This document shows, in pieces, positions 52,231 to 60,568 of a stretch of 64,000 bases of DNA (positions are counted from its first letter, which is position 1; each line of letters starts with the position of its first letter). Source of the stretch: Sphingobacterium sp. lm-10 (lineage in GTDB: Bacteria; Bacteroidota; Bacteroidia; Sphingobacteriales; Sphingobacteriaceae); NCBI RefSeq assembly GCF_023554555.1, contig NZ_JAMJWC010000001.1, positions 62,001-126,000 of the forward strand, read 5' to 3'. The translations under genes and the position numbers were made by a program. The notes beneath the pieces were generated by a model. That model was not told where the DNA came from. It saw only the letters and a program-made list of their open reading frames with translations, and did no database searches.

Positions 52231-53313
52231 ATGTATAAAGTTGGTTTAATAGGTTTTTCAATAGGTGGTCAGGTTTTTCATGCACCTTTTATCGCAGGAC
52301 ATCCCGAACTGCAACTCTATAAAGTTACCGCGCGTAAAAAGGAGCATCAAGAGCTGCTGAGAGCGCGGTATCCGCAAGCTATCGCTGTGGGATCCGCGAT
52401 AGACATCTTTGACGATCCAGAAATTGATATTGTGGTTATTGCCACTTCTAATGATGTGCATTATGATTTTGCAAAGGCAGCTTTGCTTGCCGGCAAACAC
52501 GTCGTGGTGGAGAAACCATTTACCAACACCACAGAACAGGCTGATGAGTTGATCTCTATAGCTGCGCAAAAGAATCTGTTGCTCACAGTTCATCACAATG
52601 CGCGGTTCCATTCTGACTACAAAACTGTTCGTAAGCTCGTGGAAGAACATGCTGTAGGTCGGCTAACGAATTATGAAGCGCGATACGATCGCTTTCGTAA
52701 TTACCTTCGTGAAGGTGCGTGGCGCGAACAAAATCTGCCGGGATCTGGCATTCATTATGATCTGGGCGCACATCTTATCGATCAAGCTTTGCAACTTTTT
52801 GGTGCGCCGACCTCGGTTTTTGCGGACCTTCGCGTACAACGGGATGGAGCAGAGGCGGTAGACGATTTTGAGATTATTCTTTCTTATCCCGCATTAAAAG
52901 TATCCCTCAAGGGTCAGATGTTGGCCAAGTTGCCCACGCCTCGCTATGCACTTTACGGAACCGCAGGTTGCTTTATAAAGCCCGGAACAGATCCGCAAGA
53001 AGAGATGCTCCGAAGTGGAAGTTTACCACATTTGCATGCCGATTGGGGAGTAGAGCAAGAGAGCACTTACGGTACGTTGGCGGTCGAAGATCCCGTAAAA
53101 GGGGATAACATCCGAAAAATTAGGAGTGAACGGGGATCTGGACAAGATTTTTATGCCAATGTAGTCGATGTGCTGCAAGGTAAAGGTGTATTGATCGTTC
53201 GGCCCGAACAAGCGAGAGATGTGATCCGCATATTAGCGCTTTGCGAGCAATCCTGGAATGAAAAATCAGTCATCTCTCTAGCTGGAGAACTCATTGCGTA
53301 TGATGGAATTTGA
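52231..53313 (+). CDS. Gfo/Idh/MocA-family oxidoreductase
   Basis: A 360-residue NAD(P)-dependent enzyme with Rossmann motif GFSIGG at residues 8-13, EKP at 94-96 and the catalytic region HYDLGAHLIDQ. The GGQVFHAPF start and overall layout make it a paralogue of the protein at 29071. Substrate unknown. It lies between argS (10 nt) and an HI0933-type flavoprotein gene, which overlaps its end by about 11 nt, so the three are probably one transcript. Confidence 0.9.
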   Translation: MYKVGLIGFSIGGQVFHAPFIAGHPELQLYKVTARKKEHQELLRARYPQAIAVGSAIDIFDDPEIDIVVIATSNDVHYDFAKAALLAGKHVVVEKPFTNTTEQADELISIAAQKNLLLTVHHNARFHSDYKTVRKLVEEHAVGRLTNYEARYDRFRNYLREGAWREQNLPGSGIHYDLGAHLIDQALQLFGAPTSVFADLRVQRDGAEAVDDFEIILSYPALKVSLKGQMLAKLPTPRYALYGTAGCFIKPGTDPQEEMLRSGSLPHLHADWGVEQESTYGTLAVEDPVKGDNIRKIRSERGSGQDFYANVVDVLQGKGVLIVRPEQARDVIRILALCEQSWNEKSVISLAGELIAYDGI

Positions 53314-54496
53314 TGCCGTAATTATTGGTGCTGGCGCTTGCGGTTTAATGTGTGCAGCGCAAGCCGGACTATTGGGCAAGCGCGTCTTGGTCGTGGAGCG
53401 TAATAGCAAGCCGGGAGCAAAGATTCTGATCTCGGGTGGAGGGCGTTGCAATTACACCAACCTGCATACGTCGATCGATAATTTCGTGACCGAAAATTCG
53501 GACTTCCTTCACTCCGCTTTTAATCAATGGACGGTAGACGACACTATTTCGTTCTTCGAAGGATACGGATCCATTCAGGGAGCAGAGAAAACGTTAGGTC
53601 AATTATTCCCAACCTCCAATAAAGCTAAAGATATTGTGGATGTTTTTCTTCGACTAATGAATCAGACAAAGCAAGTGCTTTGGTTAGATAGTTTAGTAAA
53701 GGGAGTGAAGCAGGTTTCGCCCGGTTTTGAGATTACGATAGAACGACAAGGCGCTGTGCAACAAATTACCACGAAGAAGGTCGTGATGGCTTCTGGTGGC
53801 TTGCCCGTACAGAAGCTAGGTGCGTCTGATTTTGCACTACGTGTGGCACGCGATCTTGGACATCGGATCGTGCGGACAGCTCCTGCGCTGGTACCGCTGA
53901 CGATTACGGGTAAAGATGCAGCCTGGTACGCGGCCTTATCGGGCAACTCTCTATTTGCCCGGGTATGGAATGAGCGTATCTCTTTTGAAGAAAATATTCT
54001 ATTTACCCATTGGGGATTGAGCGGACCGGCTATTTTGCAGATATCGACCTACTGGCAAGCGGGCGAAACATTTTCGATCGATCTGCTACCTAGGCATCGC
54101 TTAGATCAGCTCATCAAAGAAGAGCGTCAACAAGGCGGTAAACGCACTGTTGCACAACTCTTACAAGATCATTTTTCCAAAAAGCTAGTGGAGGCCATGG
54201 GAGAGATGTTGCCGCTAACGCTGAAGATTGCTTCCTTGAGCAAAGCAGATGCACAACGTATTTTTGATATCATTCATCGCTTTCCCGTGAAGCCGGCTGG
54301 TGACAAAGGGTATGATAAAGCAGAAGTGATGTCTGGAGGTGTGGCTACCGACGAAATCAATGCCAAGACAATGGAATCCAACTTGGTAAAAGGACTTTAT
54401 TTCGGTGGCGAAGCGGTGGATATTACCGGTTGGCTCGGTGGCTACAATTTTCAGTGGGCCTGGGCATCTGGCTACGCCATTGCCCAAGCGATCTAA
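53303..54496 (+). CDS. HI0933/YhiN-family FAD-dependent oxidoreductase
   Basis: A 397-residue flavoprotein of the BaiN/HI0933 (aminoacetone-oxidase-like) family. FAD motif GAGACG at residues 9-14, then RNSKPGAKILISGGGRCNYTN (in two parts) diagnostic of the family, VVMASGGLPVQKLGA near 155-170, and the C-terminal GGVATDEIN and GLYFGGEAVDITGWLGGYN. The start at 53303 follows family N-termini; ATG at 53300 and TTG at 53294 are in frame. The reaction in this group is not settled. It overlaps the end of the Gfo/Idh gene. Confidence 0.9.
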   Translation: MEFDAVIIGAGACGLMCAAQAGLLGKRVLVVERNSKPGAKILISGGGRCNYTNLHTSIDNFVTENSDFLHSAFNQWTVDDTISFFEGYGSIQGAEKTLGQLFPTSNKAKDIVDVFLRLMNQTKQVLWLDSLVKGVKQVSPGFEITIERQGAVQQITTKKVVMASGGLPVQKLGASDFALRVARDLGHRIVRTAPALVPLTITGKDAAWYAALSGNSLFARVWNERISFEENILFTHWGLSGPAILQISTYWQAGETFSIDLLPRHRLDQLIKEERQQGGKRTVAQLLQDHFSKKLVEAMGEMLPLTLKIASLSKADAQRIFDIIHRFPVKPAGDKGYDKAEVMSGGVATDEINAKTMESNLVKGLYFGGEAVDITGWLGGYNFQWAWASGYAIAQAI

Positions 54497-54582
54497 GTTT
54501 CCTAATTCCTGATAAATATCAGAAAGTACATGGTGGACAGATGCTATCATTTTAATCAAGCAGGCTGAAGCCAACTCACTTT

Positions 54583-55860
54583 TTAATTCATATTCGACAA
54601 ACCTTTACGGGAAGAATCGAACTTTAATAATATGAAAAGTAAAATGGTGAAAGACCATAGGGAAGATCCACCATAGCTGATAAAGGGTAAAGGGATACCA
54701 ATAACGGGCACGATACCGATCGTCATTCCGATGTTAATAAAGAAGTGGAAGAAGATGATGGATACGACACCGTATCCATAAATACGACCAAAGGCCGATC
54801 GCTGTCGTTCCGCAATATTGATGAGACGCATCAATAAGGCCAAATACACGCTGATGAGCACAACGCAGCCTACAAATCCCCATTCTTCACCAACTGTACA
54901 AAAGATAAAATCGGTACTTTGTTCTGGTACGAAATTGTACTTTGTTTGTGTGCCCTGTAGATAACCCTTTCCAAATAACTGGCCAGAGCCGATGGCAATC
55001 TTCGATTGGTTCAAGTTATAACCTTGCCCGCGGGGGTCATCAATTTTCCCTAAAATAATGTCGATCCGGTTTCGCTGGTGCGTCTGTAAGATATGATCGT
55101 AAGCGAAATCTACACACAGAATATAGACCGAAGAGGAGAGAAATAGTATCGCGATATTGATCAGGTTTTTTCGCTTCCTGCGTAGCAGATACATAAATAG
55201 TCCTGCTGTAGCCGCCAATACACCAATTAACAGCCATTGATTGAAGAGTAGTGCTAATAGAAATAAAACGATAGCCAAGCCACCGATTACTAAAACCTGT
55301 GTACCTACATAACCTTCCCGATAGAATACGAAAATGAGTGCAAAAAAGGCTAATGCCGACCCAGTATCGGGTTGCAACATGACCAGCATTACAGGAAAAA
55401 GAACGATCACCGCTCCAAAAAACAAAGTTTTAAGGTTTGGATTTTTAGTAATCTGGTTACTGAGATAAAAGGCTAAAAGGAGGCAGGTCGCCAGCTTACC
55501 AAATTCTGAGGGCTGTAGCCGGAAGCTTCCTAAAGGAATCCAGGCCTGATTACCCCCCACATTTCGACCGACGATTAAAACGGCAATGAGCAGTAAGCTC
55601 ACAATAAAATACACAAAAGGAGCCGATGAAATAAAAAAGTTGGCATCAATAATCAGAATACTGAATCCAATAATAAGTGCCGTGCCAATAAAGATAGATT
55701 GTTTGCCATAATTGGTGTTCAGATTAAATAGGCTAGCTTGGTCTGGATCGTAAACTGCTGCGTGTATATTAAACCAACCTATTAGACAAAGCATAAACCA
55801 CAGGCAGACCGTCCACCAGTCCACCTGTCCCAAAAAGCTCTTTTTCTGTAAACTATTCAT
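54583..55860 (-). CDS. rodA: RodA, peptidoglycan polymerase of the elongasome
   Basis: SEDS-family inner-membrane glycosyltransferase that polymerises lipid II during side-wall growth together with PBP2. It has 425 residues and about ten membrane segments. Typical motifs are LQPSEFGKLATCLLLAF (with the preceding SFR), QPDTGSALAFF with the catalytic Asp, and the C-terminal GIPLPFISYGGSS. It is the last gene of the mreB-mreC-mreD-mrdA-rodA cluster, 69 nt after mrdA, and is convergent with the HI0933 gene. Confidence 0.96.
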   Translation of the reverse strand: MNSLQKKSFLGQVDWWTVCLWFMLCLIGWFNIHAAVYDPDQASLFNLNTNYGKQSIFIGTALIIGFSILIIDANFFISSAPFVYFIVSLLLIAVLIVGRNVGGNQAWIPLGSFRLQPSEFGKLATCLLLAFYLSNQITKNPNLKTLFFGAVIVLFPVMLVMLQPDTGSALAFFALIFVFYREGYVGTQVLVIGGLAIVLFLLALLFNQWLLIGVLAATAGLFMYLLRRKRKNLINIAILFLSSSVYILCVDFAYDHILQTHQRNRIDIILGKIDDPRGQGYNLNQSKIAIGSGQLFGKGYLQGTQTKYNFVPEQSTDFIFCTVGEEWGFVGCVVLISVYLALLMRLINIAERQRSAFGRIYGYGVVSIIFFHFFINIGMTIGIVPVIGIPLPFISYGGSSLWSFTILLFILLKFDSSRKGLSNMN

Positions 55861-55929
55861 ATATGTTTATGATCTGTCTATTAACAACTATATAGCTCAT
55901 GCGTGTATGCTGCCAGGCACTCGCGTTTA

Positions 55930-57873
55930 TCATGACCTGCGCGGTCTTTGACTGTGATGTACTAATAACGCCGACTGCTCTGGCTTTTTTTTCTGGATAT
56001 TGTCCCCTTTATTCAAAGCTGTATTTATAGGTTCCACCGTCTTCTTTGGCTTAGGTCTCAAATCACCATTATAAATCCGGTCTTGCAAGTATTTTGGTAA
56101 TGAGATGGTGTCTCGCAAATAAGACTCTACCAGCATACTGGCAATCGGAGCTGCCCAAGTACCGCCATATCCAGCATTTTCTACGAACACTGCAATAGCA
56201 ATTTTAGGGTTTTCTCTTGGGGCGAAGGCAAAGAATACGGCGTGATTTTCACCATGGGGATTCTGTACGGTTCCGGTCTTTCCGCACATCTCGATACCAG
56301 GAATGGCTACTGCGCGACCCGAACCGCCGCGGTTGACCACACGACTCATGCCCTCAATCACTGCTTCATAATATTTGGCATCTACACCAGCAGATATTTT
56401 CTCGGTAAACTCTGGTTTTACAATCTGCTCGTCGCCAATACCTTTGATTAGGTGAGGGCGGTAGTAAAAGCCCCTGTTAGCTACGATAGCTGTAATATTA
56501 GCCATCTGCAAAGGTGTTATACCTAATTCACCTTGTCCGATAGAAAGTGAAATATTAAATGAAGAACGCCATTTTGTGCTACCGTATATTTTGGTATAGT
56601 AGTCGGAAGTGGGTACAAGTCCTGGTTTTTCACCAGGAAGATCAATCCCCAAGGTATGTCCCAAACCAAATTTCATCAACGATTCCCGCCATAAGTCGTA
56701 AGCTTGCGGACCCGACATGCCTCGTCCATCGATCATTCTGGCAAATACATTGGCGTAATAAGGGTTACAAGAAGCTTCTATAGAACGCGCAAGATCAATC
56801 GTTCCATGCACACCAGTGCATCGCATGAATCCACGTCCGCCACCGTACCTATATCCACCACTACAATTAAAAGTTGTTTGCGCATTGATCATGCCCGCCT
56901 GTTGTGCTGTTAGTGCCGCTACAATTTTAAAAATGGAACCAGGAGGATAGGATGCCTGGATAGGCCGGATAAACATGGGTTTATTCTCGTTGTTTAGCAG
57001 ATCCATATAATTATTCCCTAGATCACGTCCTACCATCAGGTTGGGGTCGTAGGTAGGACTACTTACCATTGTCAATATCTCTCCGCTGGAAGGCTCAATC
57101 GCCACAACAGAACCTAATTTGTTCTTCATCAGACGCTCCGCTAAAATTTGCAGGTCCTTATCTAAAGACGAAACCATACCATCCCCGGTCACGGCAAGGG
57201 TATCGTACTTGCCATCCATGAACGAACCCTGTGGGCGGTTAAGAGCATCTACCATTTGGTTTCTAATACCCCTTTTGCCACGTAGGAGATCTTCGTACGC
57301 GCGTTCTACACCGGTGGCACCGATATAATCTCCAGGCCGATAGAACCCTTCAGACCGTTCAATATCCCGTTGATTAACTTCTTGGATATACCCTAGAAAT
57401 TGAGCAGCAATACTATCTGGGTAACTTCGTACGGTTCGGTTTTGTACATAGAAACCTCTGAATTTGTAGAGATGTTCTTGCAAACGAGCATAGGTGGTCG
57501 ATGAAAGCTGCTTCTCGAACTGTGACGCCCGATAAGGAGAATGAGCTTTTGCCTTATCGATACGTTGAATATAACCCTCTTTGTCAATGCCGATCAATTC
57601 GCAAAGCAACAAAGTATCGATGTCTTTCGCTTCGCGAGGCGTTACTAATAAGTCGTAAATTGGTTCGTTTTGTACTAAAATTTTGCCATTTCGATCCAAT
57701 ATCGCTCCTCGAGCGGGGTAAACAATCACTTTGCGCAGCACATTGTTATTGGCCGATAAAATGTAGCTGTCGTCAATAATCTGGATATAAAATAGCCGAA
57801 TTACGATCAGAATGGCGGTCGTAAGGAAAATACCCTGAATAATGTATTTGCGTGTAAAGAAGCTATTGTTCAT
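55930..57873 (-). CDS. mrdA: Penicillin-binding protein 2 (elongation transpeptidase)
   Basis: Class B PBP that cross-links peptidoglycan with RodA. Length 647. One N-terminal membrane anchor (about 12-31); the dimerisation/pedestal domain begins VYPARGAILDRNGKIL near residue 51; the transpeptidase domain holds the active-site S313-x-x-K316 (PPGSIFK), SCN at 368-370 and KTG in GKTGTVQNPHG near 535. The C-terminal 40 residues are basic and disordered-looking. It lies between mreD and rodA. Confidence 0.97.
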   Translation of the reverse strand: MNNSFFTRKYIIQGIFLTTAILIVIRLFYIQIIDDSYILSANNNVLRKVIVYPARGAILDRNGKILVQNEPIYDLLVTPREAKDIDTLLLCELIGIDKEGYIQRIDKAKAHSPYRASQFEKQLSSTTYARLQEHLYKFRGFYVQNRTVRSYPDSIAAQFLGYIQEVNQRDIERSEGFYRPGDYIGATGVERAYEDLLRGKRGIRNQMVDALNRPQGSFMDGKYDTLAVTGDGMVSSLDKDLQILAERLMKNKLGSVVAIEPSSGEILTMVSSPTYDPNLMVGRDLGNNYMDLLNNENKPMFIRPIQASYPPGSIFKIVAALTAQQAGMINAQTTFNCSGGYRYGGGRGFMRCTGVHGTIDLARSIEASCNPYYANVFARMIDGRGMSGPQAYDLWRESLMKFGLGHTLGIDLPGEKPGLVPTSDYYTKIYGSTKWRSSFNISLSIGQGELGITPLQMANITAIVANRGFYYRPHLIKGIGDEQIVKPEFTEKISAGVDAKYYEAVIEGMSRVVNRGGSGRAVAIPGIEMCGKTGTVQNPHGENHAVFFAFAPRENPKIAIAVFVENAGYGGTWAAPIASMLVESYLRDTISLPKYLQDRIYNGDLRPKPKKTVEPINTALNKGDNIQKKKPEQSALLVHHSQRPRRS

Positions 57874-57894
57874 ATACGCGATGGCTTTATAGAA

Positions 57895-58419
57895 TTATAT
57901 ACCTAATCTCGACTTCCGTTTATAAAAGAGAAGACTGATTAACATGATAACTGCAAAAGTACTCAAACTACTTAGTAAAATGCTCAAAGATGTCATCAAG
58001 AAGTTTTTGAAAGAAAACACCTCCATCACAAATAAGGTAAGGTGATGGATTAACGTACCAAAGAAAACATAAGATATGTACCATTTGGATCCCAATTCAC
58101 CCCAAGATGGGCTGTCTGACGATTGTCTCACATCCATCTCTAATGTTATTCGTATAAACGCGATTCTAAACCAAGCCAGTGCAACGCAGGCAGCGGCATG
58201 GATGCCTAAGGAGTCGTAAAAGGCATCAATAGACAATCCGGTAGCAAAAGCCAATGCATACACAAAGAAATTGGACGACCTCAATGGCAGAAGCAGGATA
58301 ATCAGGATGTAGGGGAAGAACGTAGCCAGATTGTAGTAGCCGATGTTTTTGAACAGGACGACCTGTATCGCAATTAGGGCAATGAAACGGATGATATTTT
58401 GGAAAATTACTCTAGCCAT
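57895..58419 (-). CDS. mreD: MreD, rod-shape-determining membrane protein
   Basis: A 174-residue inner-membrane protein with about five to six hydrophobic segments, of the MreD type common in Bacteroidota. Sequence identity in this family is low; the call rests on length, topology (FFPYILIILLLPLRSSNF followed by a GLSIDAFYDSLGIHA segment near residue 60) and position between mreC and mrdA. Its start overlaps the mreC end by 8 nt, so translation is coupled. Confidence 0.92.
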   Translation of the reverse strand: MARVIFQNIIRFIALIAIQVVLFKNIGYYNLATFFPYILIILLLPLRSSNFFVYALAFATGLSIDAFYDSLGIHAAACVALAWFRIAFIRITLEMDVRQSSDSPSWGELGSKWYISYVFFGTLIHHLTLFVMEVFSFKNFLMTSLSILLSSLSTFAVIMLISLLFYKRKSRLGI

Positions 58420-59245
58420 TATCTTCCCTTTCTGCCTCTAGCATTTGTTTTTCTTCTTCCAAGTTGTCTTTCACCACGTATACGTGATGTAGGTTGTAAA
58501 AGTTGGTGCTCAGCCGGACTCGTATATCCAGAAAACTCTCTCCTGAGGTAATGCCTGTTTCATCTACTTCACCTACCTTAATTCCTTTAGGAAATAAAGA
58601 GAACCCAGAGGTTCGGATCACCTGTCCTTTTTGGGCTTTGATGTGATTTGGAATATCTCGGAGCGTAGCCAATTTTGGGTCAATATTATTACCCCAAACC
58701 AAAGAGCCGAAGGCCTCTGTACTATCCAGCGTAACCGAAACGCGAGAATCTGGGTGTAATAAGGAGCGTACCGTGGCGAAATTCTTGGATACATGCAGTA
58801 CGATGCCCACAACTCCATTAGACGTGATCACACCCATTCCTTTTTCGATACCAGCATTTGTTCCTTTGCTTAAGGTGAGGTAGTTGCTTTTTTGATTTAT
58901 GCTGTTATTCACGACTTCGGCAACGATAAACTCGTAGCGACTTTCATCAATAGAATCTGCTAAAGGGATGGAGTCTACCGTATCGCGAACAATATAATTT
59001 TGTAACTTTTGTCTCAGTAGGGCATTCTCACGTGCCAGGTCTTCGTTGGTGGTACTCAGATCGAGATAGCTTTTCCAAGAATTCAGTCGATCATAAAATG
59101 AACCTACCACGACGTTGGAAGAGCTGACGAAAGAAGAGCGTTGGAAAGAATTGTGGCGAATCGCAAGGATAACGGCCGCTGTAAAAAAAAGCAAGAACCA
59201 GAAAAAGGCGTTGTAACGAATAAAGAAAAGCCAAAGGTTTTTCAT
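58412..59245 (-). CDS. mreC: MreC, rod-shape-determining protein
   Basis: A 277-residue bitopic protein: one membrane segment near residues 12-28, a coiled coil at about 60-90 (TTNEDLARENALLRQKL) and a periplasmic two-barrel domain (VVNNSINQKSNYLTLSKGT, GVITSNGVVGIV, LVWGNN). It scaffolds PBP2/RodA. Gap to mreB is 150 nt and holds a strong hairpin, so its expression may be partly uncoupled from mreB. Confidence 0.96.
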   Translation of the reverse strand: MKNLWLFFIRYNAFFWFLLFFTAAVILAIRHNSFQRSSFVSSSNVVVGSFYDRLNSWKSYLDLSTTNEDLARENALLRQKLQNYIVRDTVDSIPLADSIDESRYEFIVAEVVNNSINQKSNYLTLSKGTNAGIEKGMGVITSNGVVGIVLHVSKNFATVRSLLHPDSRVSVTLDSTEAFGSLVWGNNIDPKLATLRDIPNHIKAQKGQVIRTSGFSLFPKGIKVGEVDETGITSGESFLDIRVRLSTNFYNLHHVYVVKDNLEEEKQMLEAEREDNG

Positions 59246-59327
59246 CCTGTTTTTTTATTTTTCTGCTTTGCTCATGCGGGTTATCTATACGACGAAAGTC
59301 TTCTAGCCTATCCCCTAAAATTATTTA

Positions 59328-59368
59328 ACACGTTTGCGGAATCATGCATTCATCATCCGCAAACGTGT
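59328..59368 (-). terminator. Hairpin between mreB and mreC
   Basis: Perfect 13-bp stem (59328-59340 with 59356-59368, arm ACACGTTTGCGGA) with a 15-nt loop, followed on the minus strand by TAAATAATTTT. It lies 28 nt after the mreB stop and looks like a terminator or attenuator inside the cluster. Confidence 0.65.
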
Positions 59369-59395
59369 CTATTATTACTCCTACATGGAGATTAA

Positions 59396-60418
59396 TTACT
59401 GCATCAAAAACTTGAATCTTCCGATGTTTTTCAAGGCGATGCCTGTACCACGTACTACTGCTCGAAGGGGATCTTCAGCAATATGAACCGGAAGCTTTGT
59501 TTTCGCTTGTACACGTTTGTCCAAGCCGCGTAATAAAGCACCACCGCCCGTTAGGTAAATACCTGTTTGGTAAATGTCGGCGGAAAGCTCTGGAGGAGTG
59601 ATCTCCAACGCTTTGAGAATGGCTTCTTCGATCTTTGAAATCGATTTATCCAAACAGTGTGCAATCTCCGTGTAAGAAACCGTAATCTGCTTTGGAATTC
59701 CCGTCATCAAGTCACGACCCTGTACTGGAAAATCGTCTGGTGCGTCTTGCAATTCAGGAAGTGCCGAGCCGACTTCGATTTTTATTTTCTCTGCGGTACG
59801 CTCGCCAATCATAATATTATGTTGACGACGTATGTATTGTACGATGTCAGAGTCAAAGTTGTCTCCTGCTACGCGAATCGATTGGTCACAAACGATTCCT
59901 GATAGGGCAATAACTGCAATTTCTGTAGTACCACCACCGATATCAATAATCATATTACCAACCGGTTCTTCGACATCGATACCGATACCTACCGCTGCCG
60001 CCATGGGCTCGTGGATTAGGTATACTTCTTTTGCTCCCGCAATCTCCGCAGAATCTCGAACGGCACGTTTCTCTACTTCGGTAATACCTGAAGGTATACA
60101 TACCACCATCCGCAAAGAAGGAAAAAACCAGCTTTTACCGTTGTTAACCAGCTTCACCATACCACGGATCAAGTGTTCTGCGGCTGTGAAATCAGCGATA
60201 ACCCCGTCACGAAGCGGACGTACGGTTTTTATATTATCATGCGTTTTACCCTCCATCTGCATAGCGTGCCGACCGATCGCAATAACCTTGTTTGTTGTGC
60301 GATCAAATGCGACAATAGAAGGCTCGTCCACCACTACTTTGTCATTATGTATGATAAGGGTATTCGCCGTACCCAAGTCAATCGCAATTTCTTGCGTAAA
60401 CCAATTAAAAAGACCCAT
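59396..60418 (-). CDS. mreB: MreB, actin-like cell-shape protein
   Basis: Bacterial actin that organises side-wall synthesis under the inner membrane. Its 340 residues carry the nucleotide motifs DLGTANTLI at 14-22, DIGGGTTEIAVIALSG near 165-180, VAGDNFDSDI, and LTGGGALLRGLD near 290. The N-terminal GLFNWF stretch can act as a membrane-binding helix. It is the first gene of the elongasome cluster; a -7 element (TAGGTTTG) lies at 60452-60459. Confidence 0.98.
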   Translation of the reverse strand: MGLFNWFTQEIAIDLGTANTLIIHNDKVVVDEPSIVAFDRTTNKVIAIGRHAMQMEGKTHDNIKTVRPLRDGVIADFTAAEHLIRGMVKLVNNGKSWFFPSLRMVVCIPSGITEVEKRAVRDSAEIAGAKEVYLIHEPMAAAVGIGIDVEEPVGNMIIDIGGGTTEIAVIALSGIVCDQSIRVAGDNFDSDIVQYIRRQHNIMIGERTAEKIKIEVGSALPELQDAPDDFPVQGRDLMTGIPKQITVSYTEIAHCLDKSISKIEEAILKALEITPPELSADIYQTGIYLTGGGALLRGLDKRVQAKTKLPVHIAEDPLRAVVRGTGIALKNIGRFKFLMQ

Positions 60419-60451
60419 CTAGCGCGAATTTTCTAAGTTTTATTTTAAATG

Positions 60452-60459
60452 CAAACCTA
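60452..60459 (-). promoter_or_regulatory. Candidate -7 element of mreB
   Basis: TAGGTTTG on the minus strand, 33 nt before the mreB ATG; no clear TTTG box upstream. A 12-bp palindrome CGAGCCGGCTCG lies at 60505-60516, followed on the minus strand by TTATTTTTT, which may weakly terminate the M1 peptidase transcript. Confidence 0.45.
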
Positions 60460-60568
60460 CTGAAAAAAATCTTTTCTTTGGCTATACTCCCTCATAAAAA
60501 ATAACGAGCCGGCTCGGTCATATGAAGATGATTATTCAGTACGTATTCGCAACGCGAAATGGATAGAT

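Noticed and set aside
59832..60422. 196-codon plus-strand frame opposite mreB
   Set aside because: A shadow of the highly conserved mreB gene; long antisense frames are common over such genes.
60505..60516. 12-bp palindrome CGAGCCGGCTCG upstream of mreB
   Set aside because: As an RNA hairpin it has only a 4-bp stem; the T run beside it makes weak termination possible, but this is not enough for a separate call.
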